Below are positions 16,723 to 26,130 of a DNA stretch of 64,000 nt, in pieces. Position 1 is the stretch's first letter. Every line of letters starts with the position of its first letter. A program made the position numbers and the translations under genes. Under the pieces are notes generated by a model. The model ran no database searches. It saw nothing but the letters and a program-made list of their open reading frames with translations, and was not told the DNA's origin. The stretch is from Psychrobacillus sp. FSL H8-0483 (lineage in GTDB: Bacteria > Bacillota > Bacilli > Bacillales_A > Planococcaceae). The stretch is from contig NZ_CP152052.1 in the NCBI RefSeq assembly GCF_038637725.1, positions 3,269,501 through 3,333,500 on the forward strand. The letters run 5' to 3'.

Positions 16723-19436
16723 TTCACAATCCCTCCACTTCCGGCTAATAATGTCGCTACTTGTAGGACATGTGCGTCTTTCCAGACATATCGCATATTT
16801 TCATGACATGTAAAGTACAGTAGTTGATGTTCTTTTTGTAGCTCTGTCATTAATTGTACCACTTGTTGTAATCGGAAACGATCGAAATGCACAAATGGAT
16901 CATCCATGATGATTGGAAAAGGTGCTTTGTTTATTAATGATACTGCAAGCGCGATGCGAAGCGAAATATAAGCTTGTTCTTTTGTCGCCTGACTCAGTTC
17001 TGCTATTTTAAAACGCTGTGCATTTGCTTTAACTACTTCAAAGCTTCCTTCTGGTGTTAGCGTTAAATACTCATAGGAATTACTTGTAAGCATTTTAAAG
17101 TAACACTGAGCGTTTTCAAGCACTTCTGGAAGACGTTCTTCCTTTAGCTGTACCATCGTTTGTTTAATCGCTTCTACAACAATTTTATAAGCAGCCCATT
17201 TTTTCACTAGTTCCTGTAGCTCTGCTTTTTTCAGTTCTATTTGTTGCAAGTTTTCACTTTGTTCATCGTCTTCTACTAACTTATTTGTTTTATATAGCAA
17301 AGATGCTTTTTCTTCCACAAAATCGTTACGTTGTTCTTGCAAGGCTTGCAATTTTAAATTACTTTCTTTTTCAAAGGTTTCTTCAAAGTCTTGTATTCCT
17401 ATATCTTTACCGCCGAGCTGCAATCGTATATGCTTCAATTCTTTTTCTAACGTTATTCTTTGTTCGTACACTGTATATGCAGCATAGTAATCTCCTTCCG
17501 ATTCCACTTTCGCTTCCTGGAAGAGAGATGCTTTGTTTTCAGCATATGACCCAAGAAGTAATAGATGTTCCTTTAGCTTTACTACCAATTGGTCTATTCT
17601 TTTCGTGACAGATTGCTGTTCTTCCGTATTTTTCTTTTCTACTAAATAATATTCACGAAGCTGATGGAAAAGCATGTCGTCTTGGAAAGAGATGTGTGTA
17701 ATCTCTTTTGCCTGTTTCAAGATTTCCTTTAACCTGCCTCTTACTTCATATAATTTGGTTTCCATTGTATCCAGCTCAATCTGCTGTTCTTGAATAATGC
17801 GTAGTCGATTAAATAACTCGGGCAATAAACTAGGGGAAAGCTGATCACTTATAGAATAACGGTTTAGAAATGTCTTTACACGATGAGTGATGTCTATTTT
17901 TTCGCGTTCTAATGAAGTAATTGTATGCTCTAATTGAGTTACTTGCTCCTTTAAGGATTGTTGTTCCTTCACTAGTAAGCTTTCGTACTTTTGAACATCA
18001 TTCGATTGCTGCATGCCTTTGAGCATAAATGTGAAGCCTGCATATACAAGTGCACTAATTATTACTGTAGTCATGGCAATCATCCAATTAGACTGAAGAT
18101 AACTTAAAATAAAACCTACTAATAGAATAGCCCCAATAAGTACAAAAGCAATTCCATTGCCATGGTTTTTCTCATTAGAAGAACTGTTCGCTCGTTTAGA
18201 CTCCAGAATACGTGCTTGGTGCTGATCTAAATCCTGTTTTTTCATCTGCAATAGACGATTTTCTTGCTGCAACTCTCTTTCTAAGCTTTCTTTTGTATGA
18301 AGTAAAGAAACGAGTTGGTCTTCTTGTTGAATAGATACATCTGCTTCGACAATATACGCTAAGCTCTTCTCCCAATCTACTCCAACTAGTGCGAGCTGCT
18401 GCATTTGATTTTGAAGCGTTTTACTTTGCTCTTCTTCTATTTGTATTCGCTTTGCTCGTAACTGATGCCATTCGGTTTCACTACTCAAAAATGAATGGAG
18501 CGAATCTAATTGTTCTTTGGGAAGGACATCATTGCTACTTTTTAATGATTGCAGCTCTTCCTTTATTTGCTCCGAGGCGACTTTTATATTTGTTTCTTTA
18601 TCTTTTATTAATTCATACCGACGAATGCCATCTGCTGGAAAGCTTTGATCCTTTATTTTTTCAAGGGCCTGTACTAATTCTAATTCCCTTTCCTTCATCG
18701 GCTTTAGTTGTTTCCAATGCAAATACTGTTGTAATTGAGTAGAAATCCTTTTCTCTTTTTCTATCGTTTCACTTATAAGTACTTCTAGCTGCTTTATTCG
18801 TTTTATGGAAGGTTCGTATTTTTCCACTTCCTCCATTTGTTGTTTCCAGGTTGCTTCTAATTCACGTAACTCTTCTATCTTTTGATTAATTAAGGGCTTC
18901 CTACCGGTTGGCTTAAAAAGCTCACCCATTTCCTTCATAAATTGTGTTTCTACATTTGATAAAGTGTCCATTCCAGTAGTTCCAGAGGACAGAAGCGTTC
19001 TTGTCAATTCCTCCTCTGTCATTTTTTCAAAGCCTTGTAATTGAAGTAAGGAGAATGAAAAAATCGCCTCAAAATCTGAACGATTATAGGAATGAAGTAA
19101 GCTTACAAGTTCCTGCTCTCCACCACGAGTTCCATCTGTAAAATAGAGCGTGACATCTCCACTTGCCTTTCCTTTTACACGCTCAATTATTACTCGGTTT
19201 TCCTGTTCATCTATTACATGGATTCTTCCACCGTACATGGCACCACTTTTTGGCTCATAGCGTAATAGTTGAGCATTCTTTTGAGGAAATCCAAAAAGAA
19301 TATGCAAAATGAATTGTTGAATAGTAGATTTACCTGCTTCATTCTCACCATAAAAGACATTTACTCCGTCTTGTAAATCAATTTCAACATTTTCATGCTT
19401 TCCAAAACCATAAATATGGAGCTTTTCTATTTTCAC
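16719..19436 (-). CDS. yhaN: SbcC/Rad50-like ATPase YhaN
   Basis: A 905-residue SMC-like protein. Walker [10 protein letters not shown] lies near residues 33-41, long coiled-coil stretches fill the middle, and the ABC signature region and Walker B ([13 protein letters not shown]) are at the C-terminus. Unlike SbcC, it has two adjacent hydrophobic segments around residues 425-470 in place of a zinc hook, a hallmark of the YhaN group. The partner nuclease YhaO is encoded 3 nt upstream. The pair probably processes DNA ends in repair or recombination. The GTG start has GGGGGGAG 6 nt upstream, in the end of yhaO. Confidence 0.88.
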   Translation of the reverse strand: MKIEKLHIYGFGKHENVEIDLQDGVNVFYGENEAGKSTIQQFILHILFGFPQKNAQLLRYEPKSGAMYGGRIHVIDEQENRVIIERVKGKASGDVTLYFTDGTRGGEQELVSLLHSYNRSDFEAIFSFSLLQLQGFEKMTEEELTRTLLSSGTTGMDTLSNVETQFMKEMGELFKPTGRKPLINQKIEELRELEATWKQQMEEVEKYEPSIKRIKQLEVLISETIEKEKRISTQLQQYLHWKQLKPMKERELELVQALEKIKDQSFPADGIRRYELIKDKETNIKVASEQIKEELQSLKSSNDVLPKEQLDSLHSFLSSETEWHQLRAKRIQIEEEQSKTLQNQMQQLALVGVDWEKSLAYIVEADVSIQQEDQLVSLLHTKESLERELQQENRLLQMKKQDLDQHQARILESKRANSSSNEKNHGNGIAFVLIGAILLVGFILSYLQSNWMIAMTTVIISALVYAGFTFMLKGMQQSNDVQKYESLLVKEQQSLKEQVTQLEHTITSLEREKIDITHRVKTFLNRYSISDQLSPSLLPELFNRLRIIQEQQIELDTMETKLYEVRGRLKEILKQAKEITHISFQDDMLFHQLREYYLVEKKNTEEQQSVTKRIDQLVVKLKEHLLLLGSYAENKASLFQEAKVESEGDYYAAYTVYEQRITLEKELKHIRLQLGGKDIGIQDFEETFEKESNLKLQALQEQRNDFVEEKASLLYKTNKLVEDDEQSENLQQIELKKAELQELVKKWAAYKIVVEAIKQTMVQLKEERLPEVLENAQCYFKMLTSNSYEYLTLTPEGSFEVVKANAQRFKIAELSQATKEQAYISLRIALAVSLINKAPFPIIMDDPFVHFDRFRLQQVVQLMTELQKEHQLLYFTCHENMRYVWKDAHVLQVATLLAGSGGIVK

Positions 19437-19439
19437 CTG

Positions 19440-20645
19440 TTACTCCCCCCTCGTTACAGCTTTAGAAAGCGCATGCTCTGCTTCCCTCATCGTGTTATCA
19501 ATAAAATTCTGATCAATTGCAGGTAAATATCTACTTCCTTTTGGGTGCTGATACATATCTTTTAAGACATTTTTCCAATCGGAAATTTCCCAGTTATTTA
19601 ATATTTCCATCAGCATAGTAGATTCCTTCCATTCTTCTTTTGGAAGCTTGATATTTAGCTCTTTCACAATTACAAAGGCATTTTTCATGTCAACACTTTC
19701 TTGAATTAAAGATAGCCATTCTTCCTTAGATGATGCTTGTAGCAGTTCAGCCGTTTCTTCCGAAATGTCCGTCAGTGTAAGCTCCACTATAGCATTTCCA
19801 TTTAAGGCGATATAGCTATTTAGCGCTTGCTCCATATGTTGGATTAATTCATTTGCATGCATGATGCCTTTACACGATACACTCATCTCATCATAAATAA
19901 AAGCAGATGAAGGAATAAATTGTAGATCCGCCTTATCTTTCGTTAAGGTGACTTCATAAAACCCCTTAACGCCTTTCTCATTTCGGTGCCTGCTTTGTAT
20001 ATTTCCTGGGTATACTATAGGAGGATCATCGTGGACAATTTGACGCTTATGAATATGCCCCAGAGCCCAATAATGATAGCCCTTCCCAATTAGATCACTC
20101 TTTCGAAACGGAGCATATACATCATGCTCCTTGTTCCCATCCATACTGCCATGCAGCATTCCTATATGAACGTCCCCACTGTTCGCGATTGGATAAAAAG
20201 CATGCATTGCTTCACGAATATGTCGGTCCTTATAACTAAACCCTGAAATTTGCACTGTAACTCCTTTAATCATAATAGACTTCGTTTCTACTTCTTCTCC
20301 AAATACATGGACATTCTCTGGTAGCTGAAAGCGTACCCAGCTCCCACTTAAATGATCATGATTACCATAGCAAATAAAAACAGGAATATTTTCTTTACCT
20401 AAAGCTTCCATGCCTTTTTGAAATAAATGCTGGGCACGTAGGCTTCTATTCTCTCCATCATAAATATCACCGGCAATTAATAAAAAATCGGGCTTACTAG
20501 CAATTGCGTACTCTATGATGTTCGTAAAAGCATGAAAGGTACTTTCTCGTATATCCTTCCATCTATTTTGTGGAATAGCAGATATCCCTTTAAATGGACT
20601 ATCCAAATGTAAATCTGCAATATGAAGAAAACGAATTTCTTTCAT
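19440..20645 (-). CDS. yhaO: SbcD/Mre11-like phosphoesterase YhaO
   Basis: A metallophosphoesterase of 401 residues, nuclease partner of YhaN. The five metal motifs are present: FLHIADLHLDSPFKG, LLIAGDIYDGENR, CYGNHDHLSG, GMLHGSMDGN and ALGHIHKRQ. The ATG at 20645 follows GAGGTG by 6 nt; an in-frame GTG 9 nt earlier overlaps that site. It is the first gene of the yhaONM operon, as in B. subtilis. Confidence 0.92.
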   Translation of the reverse strand: MKEIRFLHIADLHLDSPFKGISAIPQNRWKDIRESTFHAFTNIIEYAIASKPDFLLIAGDIYDGENRSLRAQHLFQKGMEALGKENIPVFICYGNHDHLSGSWVRFQLPENVHVFGEEVETKSIMIKGVTVQISGFSYKDRHIREAMHAFYPIANSGDVHIGMLHGSMDGNKEHDVYAPFRKSDLIGKGYHYWALGHIHKRQIVHDDPPIVYPGNIQSRHRNEKGVKGFYEVTLTKDKADLQFIPSSAFIYDEMSVSCKGIMHANELIQHMEQALNSYIALNGNAIVELTLTDISEETAELLQASSKEEWLSLIQESVDMKNAFVIVKELNIKLPKEEWKESTMLMEILNNWEISDWKNVLKDMYQHPKGSRYLPAIDQNFIDNTMREAEHALSKAVTRGE

Positions 20646-20739
20646 CCAATGCACCTCATTAAAATCGAATATTTGTTCTTATTTTATCATATTAAAAAGA
20701 CTGTATACAACTAAATGTGTACAGCCCCCCGCTTTATAA

Positions 20740-20937
20740 TTATGCGCTTTTACGTTCTATTTTTAATTCCCGAAGCGTTAGCATTATTCCAGTTAATCCC
20801 GCGGACAGAGAAGGAGGAATACTAAATAGAAGGTACTTCCATTGATCCGTTATCAAAGAGAGTAAAAGAAAAAATATTGGAAATCCAATTAATACAAACA
20901 ATGAAACAATTAGTGCCCATTTAGTATTATTTTTCAC
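20740..20937 (-). CDS. small membrane protein of the XRE module
   Basis: A 65-residue protein with two hydrophobic segments (about 8-28 and 34-52) and a basic end (RELKIERKSA). It is the third gene in the minus-strand cluster after the XRE regulator and the 103-residue membrane protein, with GGAG upstream. A terminator-like hairpin follows at 20697-20730. I do not recognise the family. A gene of similar size and position closes the paralogous module at 33.9-34.2 kb. Confidence 0.6.
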   Translation of the reverse strand: MKNNTKWALIVSLFVLIGFPIFFLLLSLITDQWKYLLFSIPPSLSAGLTGIMLTLRELKIERKSA

Positions 20938-20954
20938 TTTATAACACTCCTTAT

Positions 20955-21266
20955 TTAGTTATCTTGATTAGCAATAAAAGCTCCTATTGAATAGGAAACC
21001 ATATGAACTAGCCATATCCCTGTTAGTAAGAAAAAGGTCAGTCCAGGCCCTTCCATTACTATGACAATCATCCACACAATTAGGATGGCAACAGTCGTCG
21101 CTTTCCAGGAAAAGGATCGTGCTTTTTCATGAACTTTTTTATAACGCTCGTCAAACCATCTCTTTTTCTTTCCAATTTTCCACATAATTAAGAAAACAAT
21201 AGACATTAAGACAATCGCTAAAGGCAAACCGCTTAAAAATGTAAGCAAATCAAATTTTTCATACAT
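20955..21266 (-). CDS. membrane protein co-encoded with XRE regulator
   Basis: A 103-residue protein with three hydrophobic segments (about 9-30, 51-71 and 74-95) separated by a basic loop (KKRWFDERYKKVHEKARS). That pattern resembles DUF2178/DUF3796 proteins often paired with small XRE repressors. The ATG at 21266 lies 9 nt after GGAGG and overlaps the end of the XRE gene, so the two are translationally coupled. A target or antagonist role relative to the regulator is likely but unproven. Confidence 0.6.
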   Translation of the reverse strand: MYEKFDLLTFLSGLPLAIVLMSIVFLIMWKIGKKKRWFDERYKKVHEKARSFSWKATTVAILIVWMIVIVMEGPGLTFFLLTGIWLVHMVSYSIGAFIANQDN

Positions 21267-21468
21267 TCTTTTCATCCTCCTCATAAATAAACAATTGTTC
21301 AATCGTACATTGGAACAGTCTAGAAATTTTAAAGGCCAAATTTATGGATGGATTGTACTTTCCTTTTTCCAATGAAATAATCGTCTGCCTTGATACATCC
21401 AGCTTCTCTGATAGTTCATCCTGTGTCATTCCCAATGCCATTCTTCTGTCTCGAACGAAATTCTTCAT
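21259..21468 (-). CDS. XRE (Cro/CI) family transcriptional regulator
   Basis: A 69-residue protein that is almost entirely a helix-turn-helix domain (RRMALGMTQDELSEKLDVSR, then QTIISLEKGKYNPSINLAFK), with a short acidic tail (FIYEEDEKNV). It closely resembles the regulator at 33696-33899. It heads a three-gene cluster with two membrane proteins. Immediately upstream are two abutting 16-bp palindromes (21488-21519), the likely autoregulatory operators. Confidence 0.85.
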   Translation of the reverse strand: MKNFVRDRRMALGMTQDELSEKLDVSRQTIISLEKGKYNPSINLAFKISRLFQCTIEQLFIYEEDEKNV

Positions 21469-21487
21469 ACCTAATCACCCCATCTTT

Positions 21488-21519
21488 GTAAAGGTAACTT
21501 TACGTAAAGTGTACTTTAC
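21488..21519. promoter_or_regulatory. two abutting 16-bp operators of the XRE module
   Basis: GTAAAGGTAACTTTAC (21488-21503) is followed without a gap by GTAAAGTGTACTTTAC (21504-21519). Each is an inverted repeat with GTAAAG arms. They lie 20 nt upstream of the XRE gene. The second module at 33220-33251 has the same 16+16 architecture. Confidence 0.7.
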
Positions 21520-21611
21520 ACTCACCTACTATGTCAAGCTTACTCCACATATTATTTTCAAAATTTTTCGTGTATAATATATATTTAAGAATAATAAAGG
21601 GGTGTTCATTC

Positions 21612-21797
21612 TTGAAAATGTATAAATTTACTGCATTTGAACCAACTGGAAAATTGATTGTGGAAGAGACTTGGAGTTTCGAAAATGACGACGAAGCGAA
21701 GAAAAAAGGGGAAGCTGCTGTCGAAGAAAAAGGCTTAGCAGAAACAACACATCGTTTAGTAAATAGCTCCGGTAAACTAGTATTATTCCACGTGTAA
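21612..21797 (+). CDS. yhzD: YhzD-like small protein
   Basis: A 61-residue soluble protein resembling B. subtilis YhzD: early F-E-x-G-K motif (FTAFEPTGKLIVEE), a helical DDEAKKKGEAAVEEKG and the C-terminal THRLVNSSGKLVLFHV. The start is TTG at 21612, 7 nt after AAAGGGGTG; an ATG two codons later is more distant. A TATAAT box lies about 40 nt upstream. The function is unknown. It marks the end of the conserved block before the accessory region. Confidence 0.75.
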   Translation: MKMYKFTAFEPTGKLIVEETWSFENDDEAKKKGEAAVEEKGLAETTHRLVNSSGKLVLFHV

Positions 21798-21802
21798 ATA
21801 GG

Positions 21803-21847
21803 AAAGGTGCATTAACCATTAGTTGGTTATGTACCTTTTATTATTTT
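21803..21847 (+). terminator. terminator of yhzD
   Basis: AAAGGTGCATTAACC pairs with GGTTATGTACCTTT with one mismatch; the downstream sequence is T-rich. Confidence 0.7.
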
Positions 21848-21923
21848 TCATGCCAGTTCCAATAGTTGATTTCACCTAATGAGCTTTGTGAAAAAGTCTG
21901 ATTAATTATAATAAAATTTGATT

Positions 21924-21970
21924 AAAATCATCTCACCTCTAAAAGAAACTTATAGAGGTGAGATGATTTT
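21924..21970. terminator. perfect 18-bp hairpin in the yhzD-XRE gap
   Basis: AAAATCATCTCACCTCTA and its exact reverse complement are separated by 11 nt, with a T-run on the plus side. It lies 90 nt beyond the yhzD terminator and is not obviously tied to a gene. It may be a second terminator or a free structured element. Confidence 0.6.
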
Positions 21971-22019
21971 TATTGAATATTTATGTTAACATCGCTTTAA
22001 AGATTGTGAAGAAATGTAC

Positions 22020-22258
22020 TTAAACTAACGGAGCAGTTTAGTTGAAGAAGAAATGCTGTAAAATTCGGATACTAGTTGTGATATCGCCGGTCATGTTATT
22101 CAACAATCGGGCCAGATTGTTGAATAACGCCTTTAAAGAAAATTGAATATCTATGTTAAAGTTTAGAAGAGGTTGTGAACATAGGTTTGAAATAAAATCG
22201 AACCGTTTTACGGGGCTGTTCCAAAAGTCGATATTTGATCGATTTTTGGGCGGTCCCC
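22020..22258. repeat. mosaic palindromic repeats (S and Q modules) plus 47-bp IS1182-like element
   Basis: This fills the 514-nt gap between yhzD and the cupin regulator. Module S (22020-22046) has arms TTAAACTAAC / TTTAGTTGAA. Module Q (22095-22128) has perfect 14-bp arms GTTATTCAACAATC around GGGCCA. At 22212-22258 a short element has GGGGCTGTTCC and GGCGGTCCCC ends, like a minimal IS1182-type inverted repeat pair. The S and Q modules recur at many intergenic places in this window. No coding content. Confidence 0.7.
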
Positions 22259-22311
22259 TTTTTAGTGGTTGAAGTCACTCTTTCTTTAATATTTACATGG
22301 GGAGGGGCTAT

Positions 22312-22872
22312 TTAAACTAATGATGGAGTTAGTACGAATAAAATATGATTCGATTCATCACTTTTGTTCAAAAATCGGTGTTTAACATTTGGTGGAATGC
22401 GTACGACATCTCCTTCATTTAAAAAGTATTCGGTGCCTTCCAGTTCGACATACGCTTGTCCTTTCATGACGACAGCAATTTCTTCTTGGTTATCGTGTGA
22501 ATAGTGACTTTCCGTAGTGCTTGCGTGTGCATTTAAATCCATTAATAAGAGTTCAATATGTGCTTTCATGAAGTCTGGTGTTAACACATCAAAGACAATA
22601 TGGTCACTATTCTCACGATATACTTTCTTTCGTTCATGTTTTCTCGAAATGAGCGAATCCGTATCAATTTCATTAATGAAGAGGGTAAAGAGTGGTACAT
22701 TTAATGCCTGTGCAATCAGCTTTAGTACACTTAACGATGGATTTGCTTGTCCTCTTTCTATTTGGCTAATAAGTGAAGTGCTAATCCCAGCATAATCAGC
22801 GAACTCACGAATTGTCATACCACTCTTTTTACGATAATTTAATACGGTTTGCCCGAGACGATGATCGTTCAT
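22312..22872 (-). CDS. XRE-cupin transcriptional regulator
   Basis: A 186-residue regulator. It has an N-terminal helix-turn-helix (about 8-62; GMTIREFADYAGISTSLISQ, then IERGQANPSLSVLKLIAQAL) and a C-terminal cupin barrel (about 110-180; SHDNQEEIAVVMKGQAYVEL, VVRIPPNVKHRFLNKSDES) that would bind a small molecule. The gene is divergent from the DMT exporter at 23039, so the exporter is its likely target. The ATG has GGGG upstream. Confidence 0.88.
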   Translation of the reverse strand: MNDHRLGQTVLNYRKKSGMTIREFADYAGISTSLISQIERGQANPSLSVLKLIAQALNVPLFTLFINEIDTDSLISRKHERKKVYRENSDHIVFDVLTPDFMKAHIELLLMDLNAHASTTESHYSHDNQEEIAVVMKGQAYVELEGTEYFLNEGDVVRIPPNVKHRFLNKSDESNHILFVLTPSLV

Positions 22873-23038
22873 AGTAAAACCCCTTTCTACAATAATGTAT
22901 GTTTAACTCATTTTGTGCTGACATATTAAACATAGCGAAATAATACTTTTTTCAATTACATAAATATTTTATACTTACTTTTGTACATTATAATAAATTT
23001 ATTTTATTATTGTAAATAATTATCTAGGAGGACCAGAA

Positions 23039-23920
23039 TTGAAATCCCCTCATATTTCTTACGCACTCTTATTTTTTGGCGTATTTGCATTATCAACTTC
23101 AGCTATCTTTGTGAAATTAGCTGATGCACCTGCTACAATTACAGCATTTTATCGGATGCTTTTTGCAACTGTAATACTTTTTCCATTTTTATTAGTTAAT
23201 AAAAAGAACCGACAAGAATTACATTCGTTATCCAAAAAACAATGGGGACTCGGATTATTATCAGGCGTATTTCTAGCAGCACACTATGTATTGTGGTTTG
23301 AATCATTAAATTACACATCTGTTGCAAGTTCGACGGTTATCGTCACATTACAACCACTATTTTCGATGATTGGCGGCTATTTTTTATTCAAAGAGCGTTT
23401 CAGTAAAGGGGCTATAATGGGTTTTCTCGTAGCGATTGCCGGAAGTATTGTCATTGGATGGCAAGATTTTCAAATTAGTGGACTAGCATTATTTGGCGAT
23501 ATACTTGCTCTTATTGCGGCAGGCATCATAACAGCTTACTTCTTCATTGGTCAGCATGTTCGTAAAAGGCTATCTCTTATCCCATATTCAGTTATTAGTT
23601 ACGGGAGCAGTACATTACTTTTAGGTATTTTTGCTTTCTGTCAGCAAACACCCTTCTTTAATTATTCTGTACAAACATGGTGGTCCTTTATTGGATTAGC
23701 GTTTATTGCAACAGTTTTAGGGCAAACAATTTTCAATTGGTTGTTGAAATGGCTAAGTACTTCCATTATTTCAATGAGTATATTAGGAGAGACAATTGGA
23801 ACTTGTATACTCGCGTATTTCATTTTGGATGAAGTCATTTCTTTACAACAAGGTATGGGTATCGTACTCATCTTAATCGGTCTAGCATTATTTTTACTAC
23901 AGAAAAGAAATAAAGAATAA
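23039..23920 (+). CDS. EamA/DMT family transporter
   Basis: A 293-residue membrane protein with ten hydrophobic segments in two EamA repeats (first half to about 140, second half from about 150). GGYFLFKERFSKGAIMGF and the C-terminal ILAYFILDEVISLQQ are typical EamA blocks. The start is TTG 7 nt after GGAGG. It likely exports a metabolite or amino acid. Divergent from an XRE-cupin regulator, which suggests induction by a small ligand. Confidence 0.85.
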   Translation: MKSPHISYALLFFGVFALSTSAIFVKLADAPATITAFYRMLFATVILFPFLLVNKKNRQELHSLSKKQWGLGLLSGVFLAAHYVLWFESLNYTSVASSTVIVTLQPLFSMIGGYFLFKERFSKGAIMGFLVAIAGSIVIGWQDFQISGLALFGDILALIAAGIITAYFFIGQHVRKRLSLIPYSVISYGSSTLLLGIFAFCQQTPFFNYSVQTWWSFIGLAFIATVLGQTIFNWLLKWLSTSIISMSILGETIGTCILAYFILDEVISLQQGMGIVLILIGLALFLLQKRNKE

Positions 23921-24061
23921 ATAATAGAGATTAATTGGCGGTACGAGAATAGATTTAATTGAAGCACATTTATTAGAATAATATCTTTTAAAATGATTTC
24001 CTTGTTCAACTATTGGGCACTATTATGGAATAAAACTTAGATTCTTAAAGGAAGAAAGTAG

Positions 24062-24184
24062 ATGCCACTGAACAGACAAGAAGAGGTAAAATCAATTTTC
24101 TATGAGAAAGTTAAAAAGAATAATTTAGATTCTAATGCATTTAATCTTAAACTGATTGATATTGATGATGGACCAGATTGGTAA
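24062..24184 (+). CDS. possible 40-residue protein
   Basis: ATG with AAGGAAG upstream opens a 40-codon frame (MPLNRQEEVKSIFYEKVKKN ... LIDIDDGPDW). The composition is that of a soluble, charged protein and not a random frame. The stop lies 12 nt before a long repeat element, so this may be either a small gene or the 5' end of a gene truncated by the repeat. No family recognised. Confidence 0.35.
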   Translation: MPLNRQEEVKSIFYEKVKKNNLDSNAFNLKLIDIDDGPDW

Positions 24185-24195
24185 TTAGGTTCTTA

Positions 24196-24417
24196 TTCAA
24201 CTACCATGAAAATTAGTTTCTTCAAAAAATGACAATACTTAAGAAGACCCCTACTTAATCGTAAAAAAAAAAAAAGAGGAGAGCATAAATAAGTCTATGG
24301 ATTACGGTAGACTGGATTAAGGTCAGTATCAGTATGACACTTCCTAAACATTTTCATTCTCTGTGGTGCAGCACTGATTTTGTGCTGCATGGATGGCTAA
24401 CGGGTGCTTTAGTTAAA
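24196..24417 (+). repeat. long mosaic repeat L, copy 1 (222 bp)
   Basis: A MITE-like element running from TTCAACTACC to TTTAGTTAAA. It contains a strong hairpin TGCAGCAC / GTGCTGCA and the fixed stretch GATTACGGTAGACTGG. Further copies lie at 26501-26725 (plus), 57123-57338 and 59573-59797 (minus). Sequence adjoining this copy on the right was split by the insertion sequence at 24432-25874 and continues at 25875-25960. Not coding. Confidence 0.8.
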
Positions 24418-24462
24418 CAAGACCATCATTTTGAACTGACCCAATAAAGTTAGACAAATAAT

Positions 24463-25272
24463 TTAGGCTGCTTCTAAGAACTGAGTTCGGTATTCTACCG
24501 GGCTCAAGTCTTTTAATTTTGCCTTCATTCGCTTGTGATTATAATACTCCATATATTCTTCTAATTCCTTTTCAAAATGCTCCATGCTCTCAAACTCTTG
24601 TAAATAAAGCAGTTCAGACTTTAATAGGCCAAAGAAATTTTCAACGACTGCGTTATCTAAACAGTTCCCTTTACGAGACATACTCTGCGTAATTTGATGT
24701 GCTTGTAATGTCTGTTGATATTTTTTCATTTGATAATGCCAGCCTTGATCAGAATGAAGGATGACTTCGTCTCCTGGCTGGAGGCGCTGAACAGCTTCGT
24801 CTAACATATCTCCTACAAGTTGATAGACCGGTCGATTCATGACTTTATATGCGATAATTTCACCGTTACATAAATCTAGAACAGGTGACAGATAACGTTT
24901 TTCTCCAAAGAGATGGAATTCGGTCACGTCTGTTACCCATTTTTGATTCATTTTCTCCGCCTTAAAATCACGTTGTAATACATTAGGAGCGATTTTCCCA
25001 ACGTTTCCTTTATAAGAGCGATACTTCTTTATACGGACCTCACATTTTAAACCGATTTCATTCATTAAGCGATTGATGGTCTTCGGGTCATACCTAAATC
25101 CGTATTTCTTCAGTTCTTTCGTGATGCGGCGGTAGCCATAACGACCCTTATGTTCGTGATAAATGTTCTTGATCGCTTCTTTTACTGTTTCATATTTATC
25201 TACTTGATTCAATCGTTTTTCCCAGTAGTAATAAGTACTGCGTGGAATGTCAGCGACTTGAACTAAATCCAC
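24463..25272 (-). CDS. IS150-group transposase OrfB (integrase core)
   Basis: The catalytic domain of an IS3-family transposase, 269 residues when read from the in-frame start near the frameshift. An HTH_21-like N-terminus ([19 protein letters not shown]) leads to the DDE core: [19 protein letters not shown] and [10 protein letters not shown]. It is expected to be made mainly as an OrfAB fusion by -1 frameshifting in orfA. About 80-85% identical by eye to the OrfB at 36732-37541, so the two elements are related but not the same IS. Confidence 0.9.
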   Translation of the reverse strand: MDLVQVADIPRSTYYYWEKRLNQVDKYETVKEAIKNIYHEHKGRYGYRRITKELKKYGFRYDPKTINRLMNEIGLKCEVRIKKYRSYKGNVGKIAPNVLQRDFKAEKMNQKWVTDVTEFHLFGEKRYLSPVLDLCNGEIIAYKVMNRPVYQLVGDMLDEAVQRLQPGDEVILHSDQGWHYQMKKYQQTLQAHQITQSMSRKGNCLDNAVVENFFGLLKSELLYLQEFESMEHFEKELEEYMEYYNHKRMKAKLKDLSPVEYRTQFLEAA

Positions 25273-25301
25273 GACTTCATAATGTTTCTTTAGTTCAAAA
25301 A

Positions 25302-25823
25302 TTACTTGCGCTTTGATTTTGTTTGTAATTTTTCTTGTTCGTGAACTAAAGCTTTCAACTTTTTTAAGTAGGCATTCTCCATACGCAAACGTTCATTTTC
25401 AGCTCGTAGAGCTTCCATAGATCCTTCATCTGGAGTTGTTTTTTTGTCATTCGATTTGGTTTCCTTTTTCATGGATGGACGCCTCTTTTTCTTTGTTTTT
25501 AGCGCGTCCAATCCTTTTGTCTTAAGCAACTCCTCCCACTGATAAATAGTACTCGGAGAAGAAATATTAAATTTGCTTGCCGTTTCTAGAAAAGACGCAC
25601 CTGTTTCGTTCATAAAATTAAGTACGTCTAGTTTAAACCCAGATGAGTAGCTTGTATAGCCTTTCTTAAACCCTTTTTCACCATGTGCTTCAAATAATTT
25701 CACCCAAGTAATGACTTGAGATTTAGCTACGCCAATGCTTTCTGCAATAGTTTGATAGCTTTCGTTTCCAGTTAAATAGCGTTCCACCGCTTGTAATTTA
25801 ACTTCTACTGTATATTTAGACAT
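25302..25823 (-). CDS. IS150-group OrfA (helix-turn-helix)
   Basis: A 173-residue DNA-binding protein with two HTH segments ([40 protein letters not shown]) and a leucine-rich C-terminus. A-AAA-AAG at 25359-25365 lies in the lysine codons of AYLKKLKAL, in the correct phase for -1 slippage into orfB. Read alone it regulates or inhibits transposition; fused to OrfB it forms the transposase. Confidence 0.88.
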   Translation of the reverse strand: MSKYTVEVKLQAVERYLTGNESYQTIAESIGVAKSQVITWVKLFEAHGEKGFKKGYTSYSSGFKLDVLNFMNETGASFLETASKFNISSPSTIYQWEELLKTKGLDALKTKKKRRPSMKKETKSNDKKTTPDEGSMEALRAENERLRMENAYLKKLKALVHEQEKLQTKSKRK

Positions 25824-26130
25824 AAAAACACCCCGTAAATGTTAGTTGGTGTCTAACATTTACGGGGCAGTTCATTTCGATGGTCTATTATTACGTCCAA
25901 AACATCAAGTAGATTTCGGCAATCAATTGTGAAATGTTACACTTAAACTAACAAGACAGGTTACTAAAAAATAGTATAGTGTGGAATTAGAAGATGGAAC
26001 ATATCTAATAATTTCGTGGGAGCTACGGCTAAGGTCTTATATTTTATAAGACTATCACTGTATTTACGGCTTAATAAATCTTTGTTATGCTTTTTATGGA
26101 AATAATTTCTTATATGAAGGAGATATCTAT

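Larger units (their letters stand above)
24432..25874 (-). mobile_element. IS3-family (IS150 group) insertion sequence, copy 1
   Basis: A 1443-bp element with ends TGAACTGACCC (24432) and, inverted, TGAACTGCCCCGTAAA (ending 25874). It is flanked by a 3-bp direct repeat TTT (24429-24431 and 25875-25877), the target duplication. Two frames (orfA, orfB) are joined by a canonical A-AAA-AAG slippery site at 25359-25365. It inserted into a spacer repeat whose intact version is at about 59500-59575. All expected parts are present, so it may be active. Confidence 0.9.

Noticed and set aside
25960-26060. Short protein-like stretch (ELEDGTYLIISWELR) after IS copy 1
   Set aside because: No start or ribosome binding site, ended by a stop soon after; could be chance.
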